Origin: Campylobacteraceae bacterium
GTDB taxonomy: Bacteria; Campylobacterota; Campylobacteria; Campylobacterales; BB28
Direction of reading: 5' to 3'
DNA: 39,393 nucleotides
NCBI GenBank assembly: GCA_016744535.1
Contig: JADGEE010000013.1
Span: 1 to 39,393 of the forward strand
Shown: positions 25,296 to 33,820 of the stretch, in pieces
Position numbering within the stretch: the first letter of the stretch is position 1
Layout of the letters: each line of letters starts with the position of its first letter
Translations under genes and position numbers: made by a program
The notes under the pieces: model-generated
Told to the model about the DNA's origin: nothing
What the model saw: only the letters and a program-made list of their open reading frames with translations
The model's database searches: none

Positions 25296-26522
25296 TTACC
25301 TTCTAGTTTGTCTTTTAAGTGCAATAATGAAGTGATAAGTAATAAAGCTAGAAATTATCTTATGAATTAACCAAAAATGATAAAAAGTTTCATATTTAAT
25401 ATCTGCTCTTTTAGATAAAAGATTTATAAATTGAGCAAAACTTTGCAAACTAAAATCAATATAAGCATATCCACAAATATATGTAGAAAATGGGAAATAG
25501 AAGATACAACTAATTATAAAAAACCAAACAAGAGGTAAAAACCAACTTTGACCAAAATTAGATACTATTTTATTTAATAAAAAAATTAATTTATCTTGCC
25601 AATCACTGCTAAACCAACTTTTTTCTTTTAACTCTTTTTTATACTCCCTCATCTCCATTGAAAAAAATCTATTAGCTACAATATAGTTTCCTTGAGAATC
25701 ATTTGCTACTTTTAATTGTCTGAAAGTATCCCTATCAGCTTCAATTTTAGAAATATTACCCCATTTGGTATTATTTAAAGTTATATTTTTAAATAATATT
25801 GTTGCATTTGAAATATCTAAATCATTTATCTCTAAATAACCTAAATTTGTTTCTTTTATGTTTAATTCTTTGTTTATTGTTAAATTTGAAATTTGAAATA
25901 TAAAATCACTACTTCTTGATAAATCTATATCATCTATTTCAAATTTATTTGCATTTATTTTTTTAATATAAAGTTTACTATCTTTTAAATGATTTGTTTT
26001 TAAAAACTTTAATATTTTAATATTACTATTTATGATGTGAAATTCATTTTCAAATTTACAATTATTAAAACTCAATTTATTTATATGTAAATTTAATTTA
26101 AATATATCTTTAAAAATCACTTCATTAAAATCTAATGTTATATTAGTTTCTTTTTCAATGTTGATTATTTCTCCATCTCCTAAAAATTTGCATTTACTAA
26201 AAGTTAAACTTAGTAATTTTTTTACATATCTGTTATCCAAAAAACTATAAAACCCTATTACATCAAATAAAACTCCATTTGTACTCATATTTCGTTTAAA
26301 AGTTGGAAAGATATATTCACTAAATATTGTTTGATTAATTGCAATGGTTGGTTTATGTTCTTTAAACTCTTCCCAAAATTTTGCAACTAACTTTTTATTC
26401 CATATTTTTTTATCATTTACCTCTTCATACCAATCATCTTTTTTACAATGGAAAATACATTTATCTGTACCACTAAATGTTTTAATTTCACAATCTGAAT
26501 GAGAACATTCTTTATTACTCAT
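25296..26522 (-). CDS. Cys-rich N-terminus, pentapeptide-like protein with C-terminal membrane segments
   Basis: 408 residues, family not firmly recognised. The N-terminus holds a likely zinc site (C6, C11, C22, C26 in CSHSDC and CIFHC). The middle (about 90-275) has a repetitive alternation of hydrophobic and N/D residues, like degenerate pentapeptide repeats (LSFNNCKFENEF, LEINDLDISNATI). After a charged segment (RFFSMEMREYKKELKE) there are probably two membrane helices with W and F-rich edges (about 325-350 and 380-405). This resembles pentapeptide-repeat membrane proteins. The adjacent toxin-antitoxin pair and glycan genes do not settle a role; a membrane-acting defence effector is possible. 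Confidence 0.6.
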   Translation of the reverse strand: MSNKECSHSDCEIKTFSGTDKCIFHCKKDDWYEEVNDKKIWNKKLVAKFWEEFKEHKPTIAINQTIFSEYIFPTFKRNMSTNGVLFDVIGFYSFLDNRYVKKLLSLTFSKCKFLGDGEIINIEKETNITLDFNEVIFKDIFKLNLHINKLSFNNCKFENEFHIINSNIKILKFLKTNHLKDSKLYIKKINANKFEIDDIDLSRSSDFIFQISNLTINKELNIKETNLGYLEINDLDISNATILFKNITLNNTKWGNISKIEADRDTFRQLKVANDSQGNYIVANRFFSMEMREYKKELKEKSWFSSDWQDKLIFLLNKIVSNFGQSWFLPLVWFFIISCIFYFPFSTYICGYAYIDFSLQSFAQFINLLSKRADIKYETFYHFWLIHKIISSFITYHFIIALKRQTRR

Positions 26523-26543
26523 TTATAAACATCCCCTCTAAAA

Positions 26544-27809
26544 TTATTTATCTTTATAACTTCTTTCTGATTCTTTCACAATTTCAAAACATTCTTTATC
26601 TTTCAATATTTCTATTATTTCTTTCTCTTCTTTTTTACTTGTTGCATTTATATGAGGATATTTATCTAATTTCCCTCCCCAAATATTCATAATTTTCACA
26701 TCACTAAACTTAGAATTTATATTACTTTTCATACTTTTTATAATATTTCTGTTTGAGCTACATAAAATAAATAGATAATTATTTTCTCTTTTTAAATTAT
26801 TAAAATCAACTATTTTATGATTTAAAATTTTTTTACCTACTCTTAATTTTGAGTTATCAGCTATGGTAATGTTTTTTAAATTCATATATTCACTCATTAA
26901 ACTATATGCCCAAATAAATAGATTACTTGCTCCATAAAATACAATTTTATTTTTTCTTTTAGATTTTTTAATTAAATCTATACTCTTTTTAATATCTTTT
27001 AAATACTCTTCTAATATTGGAGTAATATTTTCTCTTTTTAAATTTATATTCTCTCTTTTATTAGAAACTATCATATAAAGAGGTTTATTATCGCTATCTA
27101 TAAAATATTCTACTTTTAAATTTGAGGAATGAATTAAATTTGAGAGTGAATTTAGAGTAAAGTAATTTACGTGGTCAGGTGTAAAAACTTCAACTCTATC
27201 TTTAAAATCTCTAATTGTATTTGGAACTTCAATAAATACTTTTGCATTTTTATTTAAAATAGATTTTACATCTTTTAAAAAAGATAAAGGATTTTTAATG
27301 TGTTCTAATACATTTCTAATAATAATTAAATCAAATTTATTTAAAAATAGTTCTTTATCAAAAAAAGCTTTTATTGTAGGTATTCCAACAAAATTTAAAT
27401 TTGATGGTTCTAAACCTAAGATATTTAAGTGTCTAAATTCATCTTTTAAGTGATATAAAAAATCTCCTCTACTTGAGCCTATATCTAAAACGCTATTTAT
27501 ATTTTTAAAATTTATATTCTCTTTTAATGATTTAAGTTGAGTATTGAAATTTTTTTTATTAATTGGAAAATTTTTATTCATATCTCCAACAACAAAATAG
27601 TTATTATATATTTTACTCATTATTTTACTGTATTTTTTTTTATAAGCTGAAGCTTGAAATAGAAAATCGCAATCACTACACTTTGCAACTTTTAAATTTA
27701 GTGTAGGTAAATTATCATCTTTCCAAAATATACTATAAGGGCGATTTTTAAAAGTTAAAACTATTTTTATATTTTTACTTTTACATATAGGACAATTATA
27801 ATTATACAT
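26544..27809 (-). CDS. Zn-finger SAM C-methyltransferase (paralogue 1)
   Basis: 421 residues. An N-terminal zinc ribbon (CPIC at 6-9, CSDC) is followed by a class I methyltransferase domain with SAM motif DIGSSRGDFLYHL and LGLEPSN. The C-terminal Rossmann-like domain includes VFYGASN. This three-part architecture (zinc finger, Methyltransf_23-like, C-terminal domain) is that of sugar C-methyltransferases acting on keto-deoxysugars. It overlaps paralogue 2 by 8 bases. The C-terminal tail is strongly charged. Sugar C-methylation is inferred from architecture and context. Confidence 0.82.
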   Translation of the reverse strand: MYNYNCPICKSKNIKIVLTFKNRPYSIFWKDDNLPTLNLKVAKCSDCDFLFQASAYKKKYSKIMSKIYNNYFVVGDMNKNFPINKKNFNTQLKSLKENINFKNINSVLDIGSSRGDFLYHLKDEFRHLNILGLEPSNLNFVGIPTIKAFFDKELFLNKFDLIIIRNVLEHIKNPLSFLKDVKSILNKNAKVFIEVPNTIRDFKDRVEVFTPDHVNYFTLNSLSNLIHSSNLKVEYFIDSDNKPLYMIVSNKRENINLKRENITPILEEYLKDIKKSIDLIKKSKRKNKIVFYGASNLFIWAYSLMSEYMNLKNITIADNSKLRVGKKILNHKIVDFNNLKRENNYLFILCSSNRNIIKSMKSNINSKFSDVKIMNIWGGKLDKYPHINATSKKEEKEIIEILKDKECFEIVKESERSYKDK

Positions 27810-28962
27810 TATTTAAACTCCAAGGGATTATAATATCTGTAAAACTATCATCTTTAATATTTGAATATAATTTTTTTGCTAATTCTAAATTTGCAATTGA
27901 GATAATTACTATATATTGAGAGTTATCTTCACTCTTAAACTCTTCTCTATTGATTATTTTTATATTAAAACTTTTAGTGAATTTTGGAGGATTTTTATTA
28001 TCATCAATTACTAAATATACAAAATCTTTTAAATTTAAATCTAATTTTTTTAACATTATATTTAGTGTATAGTAGTTCCAAATAAACATATTACCACTTC
28101 CATAAAATATAATTTTTTTACCACTTTTTATATAATTTACTATTTTTTTGACTATTATCTCTTTAGATTCAAAATAGTTTTTTAATATATTTGATTTAGA
28201 GTTCTCTTTTTGTATAGTTTTTATATTATTATTTATAATTTTTTTTGCTATTAAATATATGGTATCTAATGAGGTATCAATTTTAATTAACTCAAATTCT
28301 AAATTTATAAGTAAATTTTCTATTGATATTTTTGAAAAGTAATTTATATGCTCTGGACAAAACTCATTTATATAGTTTTTAATATAAAAATCTACATTTG
28401 GAACTTCTATATATAAATATCCACTATCACTTATAACGCTTTTTAAAGTTTTTAAAAATTTATGGGGGTATTTAATGTGTTCTAATACAAATCTAGCGAT
28501 TAGAATATCAAATTTGTTTGAGAATAATTTTTCTGTAAAAAAAGCATTAATAGTCGGAATAAAACTCTCTTTAGTTGATGGCTCACACCCTAAAATATTT
28601 AAGTGAGGATTCTTCTCTTTTAATAAATATAAAAAATCTCCTCTACCTGAACCAACCTCTAAGGCACTATTTAACTCCTCTAAATTTAAATTATCTTCTA
28701 AAAATTTTAAAGATTTTTTTTTTAATAAATCTAAATTTGGAAATGAAGTGTGAGTCATATCATAATCAATATATGCACTATTTGAAATTTTATCAAATTC
28801 AAAATTACTATATGCAGAAGATTGAACTATGAAACCACAATTTTCACATATAGAAATTTCAAAATTTAATTTCTTTTTATCATAATCCCAAAATACGCTA
28901 AAAGGAATATTTTTTAATTTAAAAATATCTTTTAATTTAGAATTACAAATAGTACAATTCAT
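27802..28962 (-). CDS. Zn-finger SAM C-methyltransferase (paralogue 2)
   Basis: 386 residues with the same plan as the gene beside it: zinc ribbon (CTIC at 3-6, CENC), SAM site EVGSGRGDFLYLL, motif EHIKYPHKFLK, and a C-terminal Rossmann-like domain with FYGSGNMFIW. Divergent in sequence from paralogue 1 except in motifs, so the duplication is not recent. Two copies imply either two methylated carbons or a heteromer. The start ATG at 28962 is 2 bases after the glycosyltransferase stop. Confidence 0.82.
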   Translation of the reverse strand: MNCTICNSKLKDIFKLKNIPFSVFWDYDKKKLNFEISICENCGFIVQSSAYSNFEFDKISNSAYIDYDMTHTSFPNLDLLKKKSLKFLEDNLNLEELNSALEVGSGRGDFLYLLKEKNPHLNILGCEPSTKESFIPTINAFFTEKLFSNKFDILIARFVLEHIKYPHKFLKTLKSVISDSGYLYIEVPNVDFYIKNYINEFCPEHINYFSKISIENLLINLEFELIKIDTSLDTIYLIAKKIINNNIKTIQKENSKSNILKNYFESKEIIVKKIVNYIKSGKKIIFYGSGNMFIWNYYTLNIMLKKLDLNLKDFVYLVIDDNKNPPKFTKSFNIKIINREEFKSEDNSQYIVIISIANLELAKKLYSNIKDDSFTDIIIPWSLNNV

Positions 28963-28964
28963 TT

Positions 28965-31004
28965 TTAATCCTCTATAATTTTATCAAATATTTTAACTAT
29001 TGATTTTGCACTCTCATCTAAATTAGCATAATTTAACGCACTATTTTTACATAATTTTGATAATTTATTATAAGTTTTTCTATTACTAATCGCTTTTGCG
29101 CTTAACTCTTCATACTCATCTATTGAATTTATTATAGATTCTTTTGGAACTAATTTATTTATCTCCTCCCAATCTTTTAAATACATTGAAATTACTACTT
29201 TTCCTTTTGCCATAATTTCTAGTAGAGATGTTCCTTGAGATTGTGGAAAAGTATTTAAAAATATATCTATTATATTTCCATAAATATGGGCATTAACTAA
29301 ACCTGTAAAGATAAATCTATCTTCTAAATTTTCTAAAGATATCTCTTTATTTACTTCTTGAATTAACTCTTTAATATTACTCTCCCCGCCAATACCACAA
29401 GCAAGATAGACTGTATTTGAATACTTTTTTAATAAATTTAAAACAATTTTTATATACTCTCTATTGTCTAATTTTACTAATCTACCAATAGTTCCTAAAT
29501 AAATTGTATTTTTAGGATAATTATTTTTAATATCTTTAATCTCTTTTAACTCTATCTCATTTAATACAGGGTTTAAAAAGTCTATATCTACAATATTTTT
29601 ATAAACTTGAACTTTAAAACCTTCAATTATTTGCTCTTGTGCTTCATCTACACTTCCCATAGTCATTCTATTATCAATTCCATCTATATTAAAATGTAAT
29701 TCACCGTGTCCAAAATATACTTGTTTTGTGGCACATCTATTTGCGAGTAAAAAAGTGTTAATACCTTGACCATTCATATTAGTAATTAAAATATCAATTT
29801 CATCATTAATTAAAGTCTCTCTAATTTTTAATGATTTATCTAAATGTGAATTATAATATCCTAATTTCATAAATTCATTAGCTGGACTATAAAAATTAAT
29901 ATTCAACCCTTTTATTGATTCTATTAATTCAATATTATCCATACTTTTTTCAAAATAATTTGCTGAATATATTGCTATCTCATATTTTTTATTAAACTCT
30001 TCATTTAAACTTAATGCTTTTAAGATAGAAAATTCGACTTTAAATTGTGAATTAAAAGATATTCTATCCATTAAAAGAGCAATTTTTATCTTTTTATCTC
30101 TATTAATTTTCTCTTTTGGTTTTATTAAAGAGTTATCTTCTCCCCATTTTTTATAAACTCTACTTGCAGGAATATTTATCTCTTCATTAAAAACTTTCCA
30201 TTCACTATTATCTTGAAAACTATTTCCCATAAAATGATATATAAAAAATTGAAAATATAAAGCCCTATCAACCTCTTTATCTTTTAAATATTTATAAAAT
30301 ATCTCTTTCCATTTTGGATAAAAATTTGCCCATTTTGAAGGTGTAAAGAAATTATTTAAATTATATATTACATGTAAAGACCAATTACAAATTGAGCGTT
30401 GTTTCTCATAAGATAGATTTAAATAAAAATCTTTTTCAAAAAGTTCACTTAAAAGTGACTTAATATCTTCAAAATTTAAATTTAATAAATAAAAAAATTC
30501 AATTATAAACTCTCTTGTAGATTCAATATCAGTTAAATTAGATTTAAATATCAGAATCTCTTTTAAGTAGTTTTCAAATCCATTTTTAGTATTTGTATTT
30601 AAAATTTCAATTAAAAATATAGTTTCATTAGTAATTATTTTCTCAATAGAGTTATCTTCTAAGTGATTTAAACTATCTTTTAATATAGGAATTTGAGAGT
30701 TAAGCCCTTCGTCAATATCTATTTCTAAATTATTAAATATAACATATAAATATAGATAATCTCTATCAGGTAAATTTCCTCCAAAAATAACACTTTTTAT
30801 AAAACCTCTAAGAGTTAAAGCTATATCTTTATAAATATTATTATCATCTCTATGAAAGTATTTATATTTTTTTTCAACTGATATAATTAATTTAACAATA
30901 TCATCTAACTCTATTTTTGTTTTAACCTCATTTAACATAGAAGTAACTACTTTTAAATATTTATCTATATTATCTAATTTATTTAAATCAATTGTAATAG
31001 ACAT
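28965..31004 (-). CDS. large GT-B glycosyltransferase
   Basis: 679 residues. The N-terminal half (about 1-290) is helical and repeat-like with no clear family. The C-terminal half is a GT-B glycosyltransferase. GTIGRLVKLDNREYI, ENLEDRFIFTGLV and the donor-binding TSLLEIMAKGKVVISMY (E-x7-E type) are visible, as is the acceptor-side FGHGELHF. The layout resembles protein-glycosylating enzymes of the HMW1C/OGT style and flagellin-modification transferases of this phylum. A role in glycosylating flagellin or another surface protein is a reasonable guess. It begins the minus-strand glycan run downstream of ilvA. Confidence 0.75.
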   Translation of the reverse strand: MSITIDLNKLDNIDKYLKVVTSMLNEVKTKIELDDIVKLIISVEKKYKYFHRDDNNIYKDIALTLRGFIKSVIFGGNLPDRDYLYLYVIFNNLEIDIDEGLNSQIPILKDSLNHLEDNSIEKIITNETIFLIEILNTNTKNGFENYLKEILIFKSNLTDIESTREFIIEFFYLLNLNFEDIKSLLSELFEKDFYLNLSYEKQRSICNWSLHVIYNLNNFFTPSKWANFYPKWKEIFYKYLKDKEVDRALYFQFFIYHFMGNSFQDNSEWKVFNEEINIPASRVYKKWGEDNSLIKPKEKINRDKKIKIALLMDRISFNSQFKVEFSILKALSLNEEFNKKYEIAIYSANYFEKSMDNIELIESIKGLNINFYSPANEFMKLGYYNSHLDKSLKIRETLINDEIDILITNMNGQGINTFLLANRCATKQVYFGHGELHFNIDGIDNRMTMGSVDEAQEQIIEGFKVQVYKNIVDIDFLNPVLNEIELKEIKDIKNNYPKNTIYLGTIGRLVKLDNREYIKIVLNLLKKYSNTVYLACGIGGESNIKELIQEVNKEISLENLEDRFIFTGLVNAHIYGNIIDIFLNTFPQSQGTSLLEIMAKGKVVISMYLKDWEEINKLVPKESIINSIDEYEELSAKAISNRKTYNKLSKLCKNSALNYANLDESAKSIVKIFDKIIED

Positions 31005-31026
31005 CGTTTAACCTTTTAAAATCTTT

Positions 31027-32235
31027 TTAATTAATCTCTTTAAATTTAAGCTTATACGCTTTTAATTTTGTCCGTACCTCATCTTGATGGCTTTCACCTT
31101 TTGTTTCAACTGCTATTGTTACATTTGCATCACCGTAAGCCAAGCTTGTTGAAGTTCTATCATATCCAATTTGGACAATATTTGCTCCACAATCTCTTAG
31201 TATTTCAGTCAATTCAGTTAATGCCCCTGGTTTATCAATTAGAGTTACTTGAAGTTTCATTTTTCTAAATGATTTTAAAAGCCCTTTTTCTATAATAATA
31301 GAGAGCATTGTTACATCTATATTTCCGCCACTTAATAATATTGCTACTTTTTTATCTTTAACATCTATTTTATTATGTAAAATTGTGGCAACTCCGACAG
31401 CCCCAGCTCCCTCAACTACTAATTTTTGCTTTTCTAATAAAAATAGAATTGCATTTGCTATCTCCTCATCACAAACTTCAATAATATCATCTACTGACTC
31501 TAAAATATATTTTAATGTAAATTCAGATGTATCTCTAACGGCAATTCCATCAGCAATAGTTCGCACATTAAGTGAATCTATCGGTTTTTTAGCAATAAAT
31601 GATTCTTTCATAGCGGGAGCACCTTTTGCTGTCACACCAATAATTTTTACTTTAGGATTTTTATGTTTTATTGCACTTGAAATTCCACTAATTAATCCGC
31701 CACCTCCCACAGGAACTATAACTATATCAATATCTTCAATATCTTCTAAAATCTCTAATCCTATTGTGCCTTGACCTGCGATTATCTCATTATCTGCAAA
31801 TGGGTGGATAAATGCTAAATTATTCTCTTTTGCATATTTAACTGCATAAGCGTAAGCTTCATCATAATTTGAGCCTTTTAATATAACTTCACTTCCATAA
31901 TCTTTAACACCATTTACTTTTGTAAGAGGTGTAGCTTCAGGCATAATAATAGTAGCTGGAATATTAAAGTGATTTGCACTAAACGCGACACCTTGAGCGT
32001 GATTTCCAGCACTTGCAGCTGTTATTCCTCTTTTCCTATCTGCTTCACTTAATGATGCTATTTTATTAAAAGCACCTCTTAATTTAAAAGCTCCAGTAAG
32101 TTGTAAATTATCTTTTTTTAAATATATTTTAGCTTCTGATAATAGGCTTAAATTTGGTGCTAAAGAGAGAGGAGTTTTAACTACTATATCTTTTATTCTC
32201 TCTCTTGCCTCTTCTATTAAATTAAATTTTAACAT
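31027..32235 (-). CDS. ilvA: threonine ammonia-lyase (threonine dehydratase)
   Basis: 402 residues. A PLP enzyme converting threonine to 2-oxobutanoate for isoleucine synthesis. The PLP lysine is K51 in TGAFKLRGAFNK, and the glycine-rich phosphate loop PVGGGGLISG is intact. A C-terminal ACT domain (about 326-402, LQVTLIDKPGALTELTEIL) supports allosteric control by amino acids. This is the short, single-ACT form. Its start abuts the stop of the CoA-binding protein gene (TAATG). Confidence 0.95.
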   Translation of the reverse strand: MLKFNLIEEARERIKDIVVKTPLSLAPNLSLLSEAKIYLKKDNLQLTGAFKLRGAFNKIASLSEADRKRGITAASAGNHAQGVAFSANHFNIPATIIMPEATPLTKVNGVKDYGSEVILKGSNYDEAYAYAVKYAKENNLAFIHPFADNEIIAGQGTIGLEILEDIEDIDIVIVPVGGGGLISGISSAIKHKNPKVKIIGVTAKGAPAMKESFIAKKPIDSLNVRTIADGIAVRDTSEFTLKYILESVDDIIEVCDEEIANAILFLLEKQKLVVEGAGAVGVATILHNKIDVKDKKVAILLSGGNIDVTMLSIIIEKGLLKSFRKMKLQVTLIDKPGALTELTEILRDCGANIVQIGYDRTSTSLAYGDANVTIAVETKGESHQDEVRTKLKAYKLKFKEIN

Positions 32236-32672
32236 TAAAGTGAACCTTTTAATATTTGATGTTCTATTTTTGTACAGTGATTCTGAACTACTTTCATCCC
32301 AGCCTCTTTAGCTTTTGCACTAGCTTCATTATTTACGATTCCTAGTTGTGTCCAAATTACTTTTATATTGCCTTTAGTAATAGCTTCATCTACTATTTGA
32401 TTTACAATTTCTGGTTTTCTAAAAATATTTATCATATCAACAGGCTCTTTTATATCTGCTAGTGAGCGATAAACTCTCTCGCCTAAAATATAATCCTCTT
32501 TTGGATAAATTGGAATAATTTTATATCCAGACATTTGTAGGTATTTTCCAACTCTATGGCTATCTTTTTGAGGATTTGGAGAAAGACCTACAATAGCGAT
32601 AGTTTTAGTCTCTTTTAATATCATTTCTATCTCATTACTATTTGAGTTTACACTTGGAAATTCGCATTCCAT
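32235..32672 (-). CDS. CoA-binding domain protein (YccU-like)
   Basis: About 145 residues from ATG 32672, which has AAAGGA upstream. A longer frame reaches 32747 but overlaps the divergent promoter of the lipoprotein gene and has no ribosome site. The Rossmann-type CoA-binding domain is clear: TIAIVGLSPNPQKDSHRV, IPIYPKEDYILGERVY and WTQLGIVNNEA. The family is widespread and of unknown function. It heads the ilvA operon. Confidence 0.88.
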   Translation of the reverse strand: MECEFPSVNSNSNEIEMILKETKTIAIVGLSPNPQKDSHRVGKYLQMSGYKIIPIYPKEDYILGERVYRSLADIKEPVDMINIFRKPEIVNQIVDEAITKGNIKVIWTQLGIVNNEASAKAKEAGMKVVQNHCTKIEHQILKGSL

Positions 32673-32730
32673 TACAATCCTTTGTTTTCTATTAATGTAA
32701 CAAAAAAGAGTTTTGAAATTAATTAACTTG

Positions 32731-32739
32731 TGATATAAT
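32731..32739 (+). promoter_or_regulatory. extended -10 promoter of the lipoprotein gene
   Basis: TGATATAAT, an extended -10, lies 29-37 bases before the lipoprotein start codon. TTGAAA at 32713-32718 could serve as -35, although the spacer is only 15 bases. Confidence 0.6.
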
Positions 32740-32767
32740 AGTCTCAAAAATCAAAAAAGGAACTCAA

Positions 32768-33214
32768 ATGAGACAGTTATCTTTTTTATCTATTTTAGCT
32801 TTAGTTTTTACAGGATGTATAGGAAGTACAGGGTATAACTATTCACAATCTAGTTATCAACAAGTTCAAACTATGGTTTATGGTTTGGTAACGGAAGTTA
32901 GGCAAGTAGAGATTGGTGATAGTGGAGTTGGTACTGGTTTAGGTGCAGTATTAGGTGGAGTTGCAGGTCATCAAGTAGGAGGTGGAAGAGGTAAAGATTT
33001 AGCTACTGTTGGCGGTGTACTTCTGGGAGGATTTGCAGGAAACCAAATGAATAAAGATACAGGTCAAGAGTTAGTAATAAAACTTGATAATGGAAGTTAT
33101 ATAACTACTGTAAATAAAATAGACACTAATCGTCCTATTATATATAGAGCAATGGATAGAGTTAGAGTAATTTTAAATGGTAATCAAGTTAGAAGAGTTG
33201 AGTTAGTTAGATGA
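32768..33214 (+). CDS. glycine-zipper outer membrane lipoprotein (SlyB/17-kDa antigen-like)
   Basis: 148 residues. A type II signal peptide has lipobox VFTGC, so C17 is lipidated. A glycine-zipper 2TM segment (about 56-98: GTGLGAVLGGVAGHQ and GGVLLGGFAGNQ) is of the Rick_17kDa_Anti/SlyB family. The C-terminal part is a small beta domain (ITTVNKIDTNRPI, VRVILNGNQVRRVELV). It likely stabilises the outer membrane. Its stop codon overlaps the start of the next gene (ATGA). Confidence 0.9.
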   Translation: MRQLSFLSILALVFTGCIGSTGYNYSQSSYQQVQTMVYGLVTEVRQVEIGDSGVGTGLGAVLGGVAGHQVGGGRGKDLATVGGVLLGGFAGNQMNKDTGQELVIKLDNGSYITTVNKIDTNRPIIYRAMDRVRVILNGNQVRRVELVR

Positions 33215-33798
33215 TTTTAGAGTTTAATAAACTTGAACCTGCAAAAAGATATAAAGTTATGTCACAAAGCATTATTCCTCGCCCTATCGCTTGGATAGTA
33301 ACTAAATATAATGGAGTTATAAATATTGCTCCATTTAGTTATTTTATCCCAATTTCAAGTGAACCGGCAACTATTATTGTATCAATTGGACATAAAAGCA
33401 GTGGCGAAAAGAAAGATACACTCTTAAATATTTTAGAGACTAAAAAAGCTACAATATGTTTAATAGATGAGGCACATTTAGAGAAGATGCACTTTAGCTC
33501 AAAAGAGTTAGAAAAACATATAAGTGAAGCCGATAGTTTTGATATTGAAACAAAAAATATTTTAGATAATTACCCTCCAATAGTTAATGGAGTAAAGTCA
33601 GCAATATTTTGTGATTTTTATAAAGAGATAGAACTTGAAGATAGTAAAACTATACCAATTATATTAAAAGTTAATAGTTACTTTTTTGAAGATAATGTAA
33701 TTGATGAAAAATTAAATATAAATTTAAATAACATAGGTCGCTCGGGAAAAGAGTATTTAAAAGATTCTATAAAAGTAACTCCACCAGCTTTAAAATAA
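33211..33798 (+). CDS. flavin reductase-like (FMN-binding) protein
   Basis: 195 residues of the DIM6/NTAB split-barrel family. The N-terminal VMSQSIIPRPIAWIVTK motif is typical, as is NIAPFSYFIPIS and a C-terminal NNIGRSGKEYL. It is expected to bind FMN and use NAD(P)H; the physiological acceptor is unknown. Coupled to the lipoprotein gene by an ATGA overlap and followed by the REC-kinase gene 22 bases later. Confidence 0.85.
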   Translation: MILEFNKLEPAKRYKVMSQSIIPRPIAWIVTKYNGVINIAPFSYFIPISSEPATIIVSIGHKSSGEKKDTLLNILETKKATICLIDEAHLEKMHFSSKELEKHISEADSFDIETKNILDNYPPIVNGVKSAIFCDFYKEIELEDSKTIPIILKVNSYFFEDNVIDEKLNINLNNIGRSGKEYLKDSIKVTPPALK

Positions 33799-33820
33799 TT
33801 CAACTCTATTTAGGAATTTT

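Noticed and set aside
31385-31774. Plus-strand frame of 129 codons inside ilvA
   Set aside because: Antisense shadow of a conserved ilvA; no ribosome site or family resemblance.
17327-32747. The long minus-strand cluster as a genomic island with attachment sites
   Set aside because: No integrase, transposase, tRNA boundary or matching direct repeats were seen, and base composition looks like the rest of the window.
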